Positions 47,828 to 57,707 of a DNA stretch of 64,000 bases are shown here, piece by piece (the first letter of the stretch is position 1; each line of letters starts with the position of its first letter). Below the pieces are notes generated by a model. That model did no database searches. It saw only the letters and a program-made list of their open reading frames with translations, and was not told the DNA's origin. Source of the stretch: Dermabacter vaginalis (GTDB taxonomy: Bacteria; Actinomycetota; Actinomycetes; Actinomycetales; Dermabacteraceae); NCBI RefSeq assembly GCF_001678905.1, contig NZ_CP012117.1:1302001-1366000 (forward strand). Direction: 5' to 3'. Position numbers and translations under genes: made by a program.

Positions 47828-48316
47828 ATGGCAGCTATGTCTTCCCTGTTTCAGGAGCGCCTGCACCCGGGTCCCTTCGTCACACTCATTGCCGTTATCT
47901 TCGGTGTGCTGCTCGGGGCAATCCTCATGCCTCTTAGCGAAATCGTCAGCATCGTGACCGCGCTCGCCCTCGGAATCCTTTTTCCCGTTCTCCTTTTCGC
48001 GGCATCCCCGGTCGTCGAGGTTCGCGAAGATGTGGTCGCCGCGGGACCGGCACGGATTGAGGTGGATGTCCTCGGCGAGCCGCGAATCCTTGCGAAGTCC
48101 GATTTCGCCAAGATCCTCGGACCCGATATTCGCCCGCTGGATTTTCGTGTGGTGCGAGGGTGGATTTCGACCGGCGTTGAGGTGCCGATCCTCGACCCTG
48201 AAGATCCGACCCCCGCTCTCGTTCTCTCGCTTCGGCGCCCCGAGGATTTTGCTCTCGCACTCAAGGCGGCAAAGACAAAGCGGGTGCGCGAGGACGATTC
48301 CTCGCACACCCGCTAA
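47828..48316 (+). CDS. DUF3093 membrane protein
   Basis: A 162-residue protein with two adjacent membrane helices (about residues 18-37 and 42-60) and a soluble domain with the DUF3093 pattern (VVEVREDVVAAGPARIEVDVLG, FRVVRGWISTGVEVPILDPEDPTPALVLSLRRPEDF). Starts are ATG 47828 or ATG 47837 (MSSLF); I take the first. Function unknown. It is convergent to the DUF4193 gene, with 12 nt between stops. Confidence 0.9.
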   Translation: MAAMSSLFQERLHPGPFVTLIAVIFGVLLGAILMPLSEIVSIVTALALGILFPVLLFAASPVVEVREDVVAAGPARIEVDVLGEPRILAKSDFAKILGPDIRPLDFRVVRGWISTGVEVPILDPEDPTPALVLSLRRPEDFALALKAAKTKRVREDDSSHTR

Positions 48317-48328
48317 GGGTCGGGCGCG

Positions 48329-48631
48329 TCAGTCGCCCGAGCACTCCTTGCAGATAATGAGCTTTCCTTCAACGTGGTCAATTTGGCTGCGATGCTTCAC
48401 GAGGAAGCACGAACCGCACGTGAACTCGTCGACTTGGCGAGGCAAAACGGTGACCGACAGTTCCTCATTGGAGAGGTCGGCGCCGGGGAGCTCGAACCCC
48501 TCCGCGGCTTCGGCCTCGTCCTCATCGACGGAAGGTGAGGCGTTGTCGTTCCGGCGCCCCTTGAGTTCTTCAATCGAGTCTTCGCTCGAGTCGTCGTCCT
48601 TCTTGAATGGGGCGTCGTAATCGGTAGCCAT
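48329..48631 (-). CDS. DUF4193 protein
   Basis: A 100-residue acidic protein of a near-universal actinobacterial family (mycobacterial Rv2699c type). MATDYDAPFKKDDDSSEDS opens it. A zinc-ribbon-like Cys set, FTCGSCFLVKHRSQ and IICKECSGD, closes it. Function is not established; the Cys pairs suggest Zn binding. ATG at 48631. Confidence 0.93.
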   Translation of the reverse strand: MATDYDAPFKKDDDSSEDSIEELKGRRNDNASPSVDEDEAEAAEGFELPGADLSNEELSVTVLPRQVDEFTCGSCFLVKHRSQIDHVEGKLIICKECSGD

Positions 48632-48894
48632 GGTTCTCTTTCACGGGGATCTGGGGCGCTGGGGTCCGCGCCCGGTGCGGTGTTCAGCAACGGCGGGAAT
48701 TCTCGCAGTTTGCCTCGGACTTTGCAAGCTGTGCGAAGAAACTACCAGAGTTCGATACCTCGCGCCCGCATAACCCGCACGGGGGGTGGACGAGTGTTCC
48801 TCGAAGACTGTCCCGCCGTGTCAGCAGCGTTTTTCGAGTCTCGCGTTTTAGTATTGGCAGCACGCGAGACCTCGATAGAGAAAGAAGGCCGTTA

Positions 48895-50172
48895 ATGCGC
48901 GAGCTCACACTCGGCGGGTTGCACGAGAACTCCGATCACCTCATTTTGCTCGACGCTGAGGGCGAGCGATACACGGTGCGCATTGATGAAGCCCTGCGTG
49001 CAGCGGTACGCCGCGATGCGTCGTCCGTTGGACTCATCCAGCAAAATCACTCGTCGGCTCTCAAACCCAAGGACATCCAGGCGATGCTGAGGGGCGGATC
49101 GACCGTGGAGTCGATCGCGGAACTCGCGGGGATGGAAGTTGAGCACGTGAAGCGCTACGAGGGGCCCGTTCGTGCCGAACGTGACCACACTGCGCGCCGC
49201 GCACAAGACTTCCGCACCTCGAAGGGCGGGACCGAGAAGCTCATTGACGTCGTGGAGCCTCGCCTGCGCGCACGCGGGGTTGACGAGGATCTCGAGTGGG
49301 ATGCGTGGCGCCGCAGTGACGGCACGTGGACCCTCCAGCTCACCTTCGTCGCCGGTGGCCGTTCGCGCGTCGCCACGTGGCAGGCAGATCTTCCTAATCG
49401 CGTCGTGACGGCCGAGGATAACGAAGCACGCTGGCTTTCCGACTCCGAGACCCAACGCGAGGATTCTCCCGCGCGCACGCGCTTCAAAACGCAGCGAGCA
49501 AATGTGTTCAACATCGAGGAGAGTACGGCTAATCCCTCGAGCGAGCCGCCTGCCGCCTCCTCGCCAATCTCGGAACGAGAGCTCGACGAACTCAACGCAC
49601 GCCGTGGGACGCCGGTTTCTGCTTCGGCACCCGTAGAAACCGTTCCGGAGCCCTCGGCGGTGCAAGCTGAAACTCCGGCTCCGGCCTCGCCGTGGCAGAG
49701 CCTCGAAGAATACGAGCCTGAGGCACGCGACAACAACGAGAGCACCGAAGAAGAGGCGCTCGCGGCTCCGGGGGAAGAGCGCCCTGCTCCCGTGCGGATT
49801 GTCCCGATCAGCGCCCACCATCACAACCGCGAGGTTCGCGCCGATACCTTTGATACCGAAGAGGTCTCCTACATCGACGGCCCGGACGATCTGAGCGAAG
49901 CGCCCGACCCCGCTCACGATCCGTCAGCCTCTGAGGACGACACCCACGAGGGCACCTCGACCGACGCGGATATCGCCGCGAAAGAGGACCTCGAGGAATC
50001 CGCGCCCGCCAACGAGGGAGAAGACTCACCGGCAGCGGGCGAGGCTGAAGACGAGAACCTCACGCCTCTGCCCGGCTTTGACGCGGAGCCGAAAAAGCCT
50101 CAAAAGAAGACGAAGCGCCAGCGTGCGTCCATCCCGTCGTGGGATGACATCGTGTTCGGCCACAAAGATTGA
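48895..50172 (+). CDS. sepH: Septation protein SepH
   Basis: Actinobacterial cell-division protein that binds FtsZ and promotes its assembly. The 425 residues start with the conserved DUF3071 region (MRELTLGGLHENSDHLILLD, about residues 1-165), including a helix-turn-helix-like ELAGMEVEHVKRYEGPV. A long acidic, low-complexity linker follows. The C-terminus KRQRASIPSWDDIVFGHKD matches the conserved SepH end motif. It stands alone, divergent from DUF4193 and convergent with the phosphatase-fold gene. Confidence 0.95.
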   Translation: MRELTLGGLHENSDHLILLDAEGERYTVRIDEALRAAVRRDASSVGLIQQNHSSALKPKDIQAMLRGGSTVESIAELAGMEVEHVKRYEGPVRAERDHTARRAQDFRTSKGGTEKLIDVVEPRLRARGVDEDLEWDAWRRSDGTWTLQLTFVAGGRSRVATWQADLPNRVVTAEDNEARWLSDSETQREDSPARTRFKTQRANVFNIEESTANPSSEPPAASSPISERELDELNARRGTPVSASAPVETVPEPSAVQAETPAPASPWQSLEEYEPEARDNNESTEEEALAAPGEERPAPVRIVPISAHHHNREVRADTFDTEEVSYIDGPDDLSEAPDPAHDPSASEDDTHEGTSTDADIAAKEDLEESAPANEGEDSPAAGEAEDENLTPLPGFDAEPKKPQKKTKRQRASIPSWDDIVFGHKD

Positions 50173-50193
50173 TCGCAGCGAGGCCGCTGCCTT

Positions 50194-51288
50194 CTACACC
50201 GTGAACTGAAGAAACGGCACCACGAGTTCAGCATCGCTGAGCGAACCGTGAACTCCTCGTTGCGTGAGGGAGGCTGCGGTGACGAAGCCCGTATGGGTGA
50301 ACTGGTGGCGACCTCGAGCGAAGATGAGCGCGTCACCGAGCCGCTGCGCAACGATTGCTCGCTCCGACCCGCGCGCCTCTCCCAGAAGCCCGCTCGAAAG
50401 CATCTGGTCGGTATCGAGAACGTCCCCCCGCTCCCCTACCCACGACCGAAGCTCGGCGAGGGGCGGGTGGCCGTCGGCATCCCCGAACCGGACCATGAGT
50501 GCGCGCCCCTCACCCGCGACGGCACTGCATCGTGAGAGCATGCCGGGGGCGTGTGCGAGGTCCATGATCTGCTCAAAATCGGCTTCGACCATGCCGTGAT
50601 CCGCGGTGATGCTTACGCGCGTGCCTTCAGGGACGGAACGCATGAGTGTGTCAAGAAACCTGTCGGTGTCTTCAAGAGCGTCTAGCCACGCGGTCGAGCC
50701 AGGACCGTAGCGATGACCCGCTTTGTCGATATCCGGGACATGGAGGTAGCACGCGCCACCGGCACCGACGTGAGAGAGTGCCTTTCGCACGGCGCCAATT
50801 CTCCCGCCGGGCGAGGAGTAGCCGAAAAAATCCCAGCGTTCAGCGGGTTGAAGCATGCCCGTGAGGAAGCTATTGCGGTAGCGCGCCGGCCCCACGTGCG
50901 CGACGCAGCGCTCAGAGCCCTCGGCGTATCCGCGGGCGCGTATCCACTCGCGAGGGTCAAGGTTCTTTGCTCCCCTGAGGTTGTTCACGCGAGTGCCGTT
51001 CGACGTGAGCCCTTCGTAACCGAGAATCCCGTGCGCGAGTGGTGACACTCCCGTAAAGAGGGAGGCGAGCACGCTGGTCGTGGTGGCCGGCGCGATGGTC
51101 GTTTCTCGCTCGAGAGAGTTCGCGTGCGTGCGAAAAAACCGTGTGTGGCCTCGATAGCGTTCGAGGTCCTCAAGGCCCAGGCCATCGACGAGGATCAGGA
51201 GGTCGCGGCCGCTGCGCGCCTCGAGCGCGTCGCGCCATCGTCGCACGAGGCGTGGTTCGCCCTCGCGCCAATCAACGGGATCGGTCAC
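50194..51288 (-). CDS. Alkaline phosphatase superfamily protein (NPP-like)
   Basis: A 364-residue two-metal phosphatase-fold enzyme. Metal and nucleophile motifs are ILVDGLG (Asp), APATTTSVLASLFTG (Thr nucleophile), HVPDIDKAGHRYG (Asp, His) and ITADHGMVE (Asp, His); a final His lies in FTHTGF. It resembles nucleotide pyrophosphatase/phosphodiesterases, substrate unknown. Start is GTG 51288, overlapping the DUF5998 gene (GTGA). It is the last gene of the GNAT/ACS-DUF5998-phosphatase run. Confidence 0.9.
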   Translation of the reverse strand: MTDPVDWREGEPRLVRRWRDALEARSGRDLLILVDGLGLEDLERYRGHTRFFRTHANSLERETTIAPATTTSVLASLFTGVSPLAHGILGYEGLTSNGTRVNNLRGAKNLDPREWIRARGYAEGSERCVAHVGPARYRNSFLTGMLQPAERWDFFGYSSPGGRIGAVRKALSHVGAGGACYLHVPDIDKAGHRYGPGSTAWLDALEDTDRFLDTLMRSVPEGTRVSITADHGMVEADFEQIMDLAHAPGMLSRCSAVAGEGRALMVRFGDADGHPPLAELRSWVGERGDVLDTDQMLSSGLLGEARGSERAIVAQRLGDALIFARGRHQFTHTGFVTAASLTQRGVHGSLSDAELVVPFLQFTV

Positions 51289-51842
51289 TGCGTTGCGTCG
51301 TAAAGGGAATCGAAGAATGCGAGCGCGTCGGCGATGGCCTGTTCGCCGTCGGCGATGGCGCTCACCCGCAAAACGAGGTCCGCTTCGCGGCTCTCACCCG
51401 TATATCCGTGATCGGCGCTGCACTGCGGGTCGTCGCACCAGGCAGGTTGCACATCGAGTCGTCGGGTCGCACCCCAGTTCAGGCCGAGTGTCACTTCCGC
51501 CTCACGCGGCGCGATTGCGGCGCCATCGGCGTCGTACGCTTGCGCAAGCGCAAGATTGCCCACGCGCGCGAGCTTGACGCGTTCGGTGGAGACGATCACC
51601 TGGGTGGGGTTGAGCGCGTCCGCGCTTTCGTCGTCGAGGTGCACGATGACCAGGTGCTCGTCGGTGAGCACGAGAATCGTGAGGTGGCGGCGTACTTCCG
51701 GCCCATCGAAGGTTGTCTCGGGTCGCACCAGGTAGCTGCGAATTCGGCTTTCGCGCACGGCGCGCTCGAGGGCTGCGCGGGCCGTGTCGGGGAAATACCC
51801 GGCAAGCTCGAGTTCCGTGAGGAGTGTCGGTGGAAGGCTCAT
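51285..51842 (-). CDS. DUF5998 protein
   Basis: A 185-residue protein of the actinobacterial DUF5998 family. Recognisable are LPPTLLTELELAGYFPDTARAALERAV, VRRHLTILVLTDEHLVIVHLDDE, the Cys pair in AWCDDPQCSADHGYTG, and the C-terminal EQAIADALAFFDSLYDATQ. ATG at 51842 overlaps the stop of the upstream GNAT/ACS gene (ATGA). Function unknown. Confidence 0.9.
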   Translation of the reverse strand: MSLPPTLLTELELAGYFPDTARAALERAVRESRIRSYLVRPETTFDGPEVRRHLTILVLTDEHLVIVHLDDESADALNPTQVIVSTERVKLARVGNLALAQAYDADGAAIAPREAEVTLGLNWGATRRLDVQPAWCDDPQCSADHGYTGESREADLVLRVSAIADGEQAIADALAFFDSLYDATQ

Positions 51843-54286
51843 GGCTCCAGTGTAGTGAGGTCCGGTGAAGGGCCGTGAGGCGGTCCGACGGTTGCCTCGC
51901 ATCCGCCGATCTCGAGCCCTTTGGCGTGCACCCGCACGGGATTCAACGTGAGTGAGGTGAGAGAGTCAAGGTGCAAGAATGCAGCGGCGAGCGTGTCGAG
52001 TGCCTCGACGAGCCGGGCGCGGCCTTCGCAGTCGCGTGGGACGTGAGCGTCGAGAACAGGCGCCGCCTCGAGCTCCTCGAGCATGGCTTCCGCCGTTCCC
52101 TGCCGGAGTGGAAGGCGCGCATAGGAAGCGTCGGCGAATACTTCATAGGCAATTCCGGTGAGGGCGAGTGTGAACACTGGGCCGAGGGCATCGTCGCGTT
52201 CGAAGCGAAGGCGAAGCTCGCATTCGCTCTCGCGGGTGCGGCGGGAATCGTTGAAGGGAAGGCCGAGTGCGCCGAGGAGAGCCCCTTGCGCGGGCGTGGG
52301 GGAAAGCGCGGCGCGAGCGTGCTCGAGCTGGGTCTCGGTGAGGGCGCGAGTAGCCGGTACCGGGCGGGGTCTCCGAACACGCGAGTGTGCGGCGCGCAGG
52401 GAGGTCGCGAGTGCTTCGCTCGCGCGTGAGGCGGTCGCGAAGACCGGCGGGAGGCTCGGATCCTCGCGTAATGCTGACCGCAAAACACGTACGCGGGGTT
52501 CATCACTCACGACGACCATGAGGACCTGAACGGCAGAGCCTGACGCGAGGGTTGAAAGCGCCTGGGCAAGGTGTACGAGATCCACCCGTTGTGTGTCGAG
52601 GATCGCGGCGATCACACAGTCGACGCCGCCCGGGGCGGCCATCGCGGTGAAGGCGCGCGAGACGAAACGATCATCGCCGACGATCGGCACACGGAAATTC
52701 TCGCGTCGAACGTCGAGCCCCGCCTCGTGGGCGGCCGCCCTCAACGTGGCGCCTAGCGCACTCGAATTGGACAGAAGGCCCACTCGAGTGCCGTGAGCAC
52801 GACCCTCGCGAGAAAGGAGAGCAAGGGTATCGAGCAGGTGGTCGACGCTCTTGGTACGAAGCGCACCGGCGCGATCCAAAATCTGGTTGATGGCGCGATC
52901 AGGAAGAGGTGAGGCCTCACGCGCGGTGTCGGCGGGGCCACGTTCCGGCTCGTTGGGCGGGCGAACAATGAGAACGGGGACTCGTGCCGAAAGAGTCTCA
53001 ATGTGGGACACGAGTCTCGCCGGATCACCGAGGGATTCGAGAGAGAGCGCGACGAATTCGATGTCCTCGTCGCTGTGCCAACGCTCCAGTGCGCTCGTGA
53101 GGGAGAGATCCGCGCGATTACCTGCGGAGAGGAACTCCTTCACGCGAAGGCCGCGCGAGTCAGCTCCTGCGAGAATCATGGCACTGAGGGCCGTCGACTG
53201 ACCGGCCAGTGCGATCGTTCCCCGCTCGGACGTGCGCGGGGCGAGCGAAACGTTGAGAGGGTTCTCCCCCGTGCGGAAGAAGCCGAGCGAGGAGGGGCCA
53301 AGAATGCGAATGCCGTGTGCACGCGCAGCGGAAACGAGCGCTTCCTGCGCGGCGAGCCCCTCCTCGCCCGCGTCCGCGAAGCCCGCACTCACCACGACTA
53401 CGGCTTTCACGCCGCGCTCCGCGAGAGCTTCGAGCGCCGAGATACACCGATCGGGGCGAAGGGCGAGGACCGCGAGGTCCACGGGACCGGGGACATCGGC
53501 GATGCTTCCGAAGCTTTTAAGACCATTGATTTCATAGGCCTCGGGGTTCACGGGGAAGATCGCACCGCTAAAGCCACTCGCGATGAGCCCGCGAATGATC
53601 TGGGCTCCCACCTGGTCCCGGCGACGGCTCGCCCCCACGACCATGATCGATGCCGCGTCGAACAACAGCGCCATGGATGCGGCCTCAGCTCGACGCACAC
53701 GCTCGCGCTGCGCCGCGAGGGTGGCGGGCGTCGGAACTGTGCTCCAGGAAAGGGCCACGGCCCCTTCCTCGATTTTTCCTCGCTCAAGCTCGACGCCCGT
53801 GCGCTCAAGAACGCGGAACATCGCATCGTTATCGGCGAGCACATCCGCCGTGAACGTTTCAATACCCACCGAACGGGCGATAGCCGCCAGGCGTTCGATG
53901 AGGATGGTGCCGATTCCCTGCCCATGCAGACGATCCGAAACGACGCACGCGATGTCGGCAACACTCGGCGCTGTGCGGGTCAGGCGCGAAACCCCCACGA
54001 TGGCCCCGCCCCTCAACGCCACGAGGGCGATGCGGTCACGGGCGTCAACGCGTGAGAGACGCTTGAGCTCCTCACGCGAGAGAGTGCGCTTCGAGGTGAA
54101 GAAGCGTTGATACCGCGTGCGCTGTGAGAGGCCCGAGTAAAAAGCCTCGAGTGCCCGGGAATCCGAGGCTGCGAGGGGGCGCACGAGAACGCCCATGCCG
54201 TTTGCCGCGCACTCGTACGAGGACCACCACTCGGGGTAGTGACCATCGTGTGCGCGCCCTTTTGCGCCTCGCCGTCCTCGTGCCAT
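51839..54286 (-). CDS. GNAT acetyltransferase fused to acyl-CoA synthetase-like domains (Pat-type)
   Basis: An 815-residue fusion resembling protein lysine acetyltransferases of actinomycetes. A GNAT domain is at about residues 30-190 (LRGGAIVGVSRL, SDRLHGQGIGTILIERL). A CoA-binding Rossmann domain is at about 205-345 (LFDAASIMVVGASRRRDQVGAQIIRGL, IFPVNPE). Succinyl-CoA-ligase-like domains are at 345-625 (LGPSSLGFFRT, LAGQSTALSAMIL). The ATP-grasp end is short: after GALLGALGLPFND the usual Lys-containing ATP-binding segment is not recognisable. The enzymatic half may not be active; a regulatory ligand role is inferred. A TCCGACGGTTGCC motif lies in its 3' end. Confidence 0.85.
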   Translation of the reverse strand: MARGRRGAKGRAHDGHYPEWWSSYECAANGMGVLVRPLAASDSRALEAFYSGLSQRTRYQRFFTSKRTLSREELKRLSRVDARDRIALVALRGGAIVGVSRLTRTAPSVADIACVVSDRLHGQGIGTILIERLAAIARSVGIETFTADVLADNDAMFRVLERTGVELERGKIEEGAVALSWSTVPTPATLAAQRERVRRAEAASMALLFDAASIMVVGASRRRDQVGAQIIRGLIASGFSGAIFPVNPEAYEINGLKSFGSIADVPGPVDLAVLALRPDRCISALEALAERGVKAVVVVSAGFADAGEEGLAAQEALVSAARAHGIRILGPSSLGFFRTGENPLNVSLAPRTSERGTIALAGQSTALSAMILAGADSRGLRVKEFLSAGNRADLSLTSALERWHSDEDIEFVALSLESLGDPARLVSHIETLSARVPVLIVRPPNEPERGPADTAREASPLPDRAINQILDRAGALRTKSVDHLLDTLALLSREGRAHGTRVGLLSNSSALGATLRAAAHEAGLDVRRENFRVPIVGDDRFVSRAFTAMAAPGGVDCVIAAILDTQRVDLVHLAQALSTLASGSAVQVLMVVVSDEPRVRVLRSALREDPSLPPVFATASRASEALATSLRAAHSRVRRPRPVPATRALTETQLEHARAALSPTPAQGALLGALGLPFNDSRRTRESECELRLRFERDDALGPVFTLALTGIAYEVFADASYARLPLRQGTAEAMLEELEAAPVLDAHVPRDCEGRARLVEALDTLAAAFLHLDSLTSLTLNPVRVHAKGLEIGGCEATVGPPHGPSPDLTTLEP
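51884..51896 (+). repeat. TCCGACGGTTGCC motif, copy 5
   Basis: Exact motif, but inside the 3' end of the GNAT/ACS gene, where the minus strand encodes Ala-Thr-Val-Gly-Pro. It is the only coding copy. Confidence 0.6.
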
Positions 54287-54339
54287 GTGACGATTCTACG
54301 TTCGCCACCTCCCCCGTATATGGGATTGACGCTGGCACA

Positions 54340-56811
54340 ATGGTGCGCATGGCCTCACGTACATCCACGCCCGCACCGGAGCCGATTAAAGAAAACATCG
54401 TCGACATCGACGTCACGAGCGAGATGGAGACGTCCTTCCTTGAGTACGCGTATTCGGTGATCTACTCCCGCGCGCTCCCCGATGCGCGCGACGGGCTCAA
54501 ACCGGTCCAGCGCAGGATTCTCTACACGATGGACAACATGGGGCTCCGCCCAGACAAGGGGCACGTGAAGAGCCAACGCGTCGTTGGCGATGTCATGGGC
54601 AAACTCCATCCCCACGGTGACTCCGCGATTTATGACGCCCTCGTGCGTCTCGCCCAAGACTTCAACATGCGCCTGCCTCTCGTCGACGGCCACGGCAACT
54701 TTGGCTCGCTCGACAACGGGCCCGCGGCGGCACGCTACACCGAGGCGCGCATGGCGAAGGCCGCGCTTCTGATGACGGCCTCCCTCGACGAAGACGTCGT
54801 CGACATGGTGCCGAACTACGACAACCAGCTTCTCCAGCCGGAAGTTCTTCCTGTCCAGTACCCAAACCTGCTCGTCAACGGCGCCTCGGGTATCGCGGTG
54901 GGCATGGCCACCAACATGGCTCCCCACAACCTCGTAGAGGTCATCGCGGCAGCGCGGCACCTCCTCGATCACCCCGAGGCCACGCTCGAAGATCTCATGC
55001 GCTTCGTTCCTGGCCCGGACCTCCCAAGCGGCGGGCGCATCGTGGGGCTCGGGGGCATTCGCGATGCCTACGAGACCGGACGCGGTACCTTCAAGATTCG
55101 CGCAACCACGAAGGTCGAAAACGTCACGAGTCGCAAAAAAGCGATCGTCGTGACCGAACTTCCCTATCAGGTTGGCCCCGAGAAAATCGCGGAGAAACTT
55201 CGCGACGCCGTTCAGGCGAAGAAAGTCCAGGGCATTAGCGACTACCAGGATCTCTCCGACCGCAAGCACGGAATGCGGCTCGTGCTCACGCTCAAGAGCG
55301 GTTTCAACCCGGAGGCCGTTCTTCAGCAACTGTATAAGCACACGCCCATGGAGGATTCTTTCGGCATCAACAATGTCGCGCTCGTGAACGGGCAGCCCCG
55401 CACCCTCGGGCTCAAGCCGCTCCTTCGCGTGTTCCTCGACCACCGCATCGACGTTGTTCGTCGCCGCACCGAGTTCCGTCTTGGTAAGCGCCGAGACCGC
55501 CTCCACCTCGTTAAGGGCCTCCTCATCGCGATCGTCGACATTGACGAAGTTATTCAGATCATTCGCTCCTCCGACACCGTCGAGAGCGCACGCGAGCGTC
55601 TCATGACGGTCTTTGACCTCTCGAGTGCCCAGGCTGAGTACATTCTTGAGCTGCGCCTTCGCCGCCTCACCAAGTTCTCGCGCCTCGAGCTTGAGGCGGA
55701 GCGAGACGAACTCGAGCGCGACATCGCCGAACTTCTCGAAATCCTTTCCGAAGAGTCCGCACTGCACCGCGTCGTCAGCGCCGAATTGCAGCAAGTCGCA
55801 GAGGAACACGGCACGGCGCGCCGCACGATCCTCCTTGAGGCCGATGCCGCAAAGGCCAAAGCCACCCCCGCGAGTCTCGAGATCGAGGACTCACCGTGCG
55901 ACGTCCTCCTCTCCGGGACAGGCCTCGTGGCCCGCGTCCCCCAACGCACGCCCCTTGGCGCCGACGCCCACACACGCTCCCAGCACGACGTGATTCTCGC
56001 GCGCGTCAGCACGACGACGCGCTCGGTCATCGGGGCCGTTACCGACCTCGGCCGGCTCCACCACGTCGACGTCGTGGACCTCCCCGCGCTCGCTCCCTCG
56101 GCGGGCTCGTCTTCCATCGCGGGTGGCACGCGTCTCGCCGACCTCCTCTCTCTCGAGAAGGACGAGAAAGTCGTGGGCCTCGTGCGCCTCGAACTTCCCG
56201 AGGGCGAAACCGATAGAGGCGGCATCGCGCTCGGTACCGCGAACGGCGTCGTCAAGCGTGTCAACAGAGACTTCCCTAAGTCGGACGGTTTCGACATCGT
56301 GACGCTCAAGGGCGGCGACCGCGTCGTGGGCGTCGTCGACATGCTCGACGATGCCGACATGGATCTGGCCTTTATCACCTCTCACGCGCATCTCTTGCAC
56401 TTCCCCGCCTCGGGTGTACGCGCCCAGGGCCGTGGAGGTTCCGGCGTGGCAGGCATCAAGCTCGGCGAGGGCGATAGGGTCATTGGCTTTGGTGCTTTCG
56501 ATGTCACGAAGCCCGGCGAGGTCGTGACCGTCGCCGGTTCGTCGAGTGCGCTCGACGGTGTGCAATCGGGCTCCCTCAAGGTCTCCGCCGCATCGGAATA
56601 CCCCGCAAAAGGACGCGCGACGGGCGGTGTTCGCTGTCATCGCTTCCTGCGCGGGGAAGACACGCTTATCTCCGCGTGGATCGTCAATGCGCCCGCACTC
56701 GCCTGTTCCGATGCCGGCGCACCGATCGACCTCCCCTCCCCGATCGCACGGCGAGACGGCTCCGGTTCGCCTCTCACGCTTCCCATCGCGGCGGTTGGTT
56801 CACTCTCATGA
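54340..56811 (+). CDS. parC: DNA topoisomerase IV / gyrase-like subunit A
   Basis: Type IIA topoisomerase subunit that breaks and rejoins DNA for chromosome decatenation. The 823 residues have the GyrA/ParC breakage-reunion domain with [60 protein letters not shown] (catalytic Tyr), and [20 protein letters not shown] six-bladed C-terminal domain starts at about residue 510; its GyrA box is not obvious, favouring ParC over GyrA. The location near sigA and a separate ParE gene supports this. ATG 54340 (MVRMASRT) was chosen; ATG 54349 is equally possible and no SD is clear. Confidence 0.95.
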   Translation: MVRMASRTSTPAPEPIKENIVDIDVTSEMETSFLEYAYSVIYSRALPDARDGLKPVQRRILYTMDNMGLRPDKGHVKSQRVVGDVMGKLHPHGDSAIYDALVRLAQDFNMRLPLVDGHGNFGSLDNGPAAARYTEARMAKAALLMTASLDEDVVDMVPNYDNQLLQPEVLPVQYPNLLVNGASGIAVGMATNMAPHNLVEVIAAARHLLDHPEATLEDLMRFVPGPDLPSGGRIVGLGGIRDAYETGRGTFKIRATTKVENVTSRKKAIVVTELPYQVGPEKIAEKLRDAVQAKKVQGISDYQDLSDRKHGMRLVLTLKSGFNPEAVLQQLYKHTPMEDSFGINNVALVNGQPRTLGLKPLLRVFLDHRIDVVRRRTEFRLGKRRDRLHLVKGLLIAIVDIDEVIQIIRSSDTVESARERLMTVFDLSSAQAEYILELRLRRLTKFSRLELEAERDELERDIAELLEILSEESALHRVVSAELQQVAEEHGTARRTILLEADAAKAKATPASLEIEDSPCDVLLSGTGLVARVPQRTPLGADAHTRSQHDVILARVSTTTRSVIGAVTDLGRLHHVDVVDLPALAPSAGSSSIAGGTRLADLLSLEKDEKVVGLVRLELPEGETDRGGIALGTANGVVKRVNRDFPKSDGFDIVTLKGGDRVVGVVDMLDDADMDLAFITSHAHLLHFPASGVRAQGRGGSGVAGIKLGEGDRVIGFGAFDVTKPGEVVTVAGSSSALDGVQSGSLKVSAASEYPAKGRATGGVRCHRFLRGEDTLISAWIVNAPALACSDAGAPIDLPSPIARRDGSGSPLTLPIAAVGSLS

Positions 56812-57680
56812 CGGCCCCCATGCACCTCCCCGAGGGAGTCTCGCTACACGAGCGCGAAGGCGCCCGAGTGCTGAAGGCTCACACCCCCGCATGCGAACTC
56901 GAGATTTCTCTTTCGGGCGCACACGTGACGAGTTGGATACCCAAAGGGCACAGCGAGACCATGTGGCTTTCCCCGCTCGCCACCTTCACCCCCTCCTCTC
57001 ATATCCGCGGCGGAGTACCCCTCATTGGCCCGTGGTTCGGCCACGGTCGCTCAGGCAACGAAGAGCCACAACACGGCTGGTTCAGGCGGGCACAATGGGC
57101 ACTCACAAGCCTTCATGTCGATCCGAACGGAGTCGTGACCGCAGCTTTCGACCTTGAGGAGCGACGCCACTACCCCGGTTTCGAGATCGGCGCGGCTCGC
57201 CTCCACGTGCGGGCGAGCGCGACCCTCGAACTGAGCCTCACCGTGACCGCTGGCGAACTGCCCCTCGAACTCGAAGCGGCATTCCACACGTATTTTCTTG
57301 TGCATGACGTACGCGAGGCTCGCCTCGAAGGGCTCGCGGGTGTGCCCTTTACGGATGCGGCGCGGGGTCGCGCGGCAGGCGTCGGAACCGAAAACCAGAC
57401 CTTCGCCGCACACACGGACCTCGTGTTCGAGGCGGCTCCACCGCTCGTTCTTGCTGATCCCCGCGCTAATCGGCGCATCGAAATCGCACAGAGCGGGGCG
57501 AACCGCACGGTCGTGTGGACGCCGTGGCGCGAAGACGTCGCCTCCACGGCGGACATTCCCGATGAGGAGTGGACCCGCTTCGTGTGTGTTGAAACCGCAG
57601 TCAGCGAAGGCGGTGCGGTGCCTCTTGCCCCCGGTGAAGCGCACACGCTCACGGCGCACTACAGCCTCACGCACGGCTGA
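56808..57680 (+). CDS. D-hexose-6-phosphate mutarotase
   Basis: Aldose 1-epimerase-like protein (YeaD type) that interconverts alpha and beta glucose 6-phosphate. The 290-residue beta-sandwich has ARVLKAHTPACELEISLSGAHVTSWIP, RGGVPLIGPWFG, EEPQHGWFRRAQW (His), and LEAAFHTYFLVHDV (catalytic His). A late Glu lies in FVCVETAVSEGGAVPLAPGEAHTL. Start overlaps the parC stop (ATGA). It is convergent to parE, with 27 nt between stops. Confidence 0.92.
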   Translation: MTAPMHLPEGVSLHEREGARVLKAHTPACELEISLSGAHVTSWIPKGHSETMWLSPLATFTPSSHIRGGVPLIGPWFGHGRSGNEEPQHGWFRRAQWALTSLHVDPNGVVTAAFDLEERRHYPGFEIGAARLHVRASATLELSLTVTAGELPLELEAAFHTYFLVHDVREARLEGLAGVPFTDAARGRAAGVGTENQTFAAHTDLVFEAAPPLVLADPRANRRIEIAQSGANRTVVWTPWREDVASTADIPDEEWTRFVCVETAVSEGGAVPLAPGEAHTLTAHYSLTHG

Positions 57681-57707
57681 CGCATTCGCTCTTCTTGAGG
57701 CAGGCCC

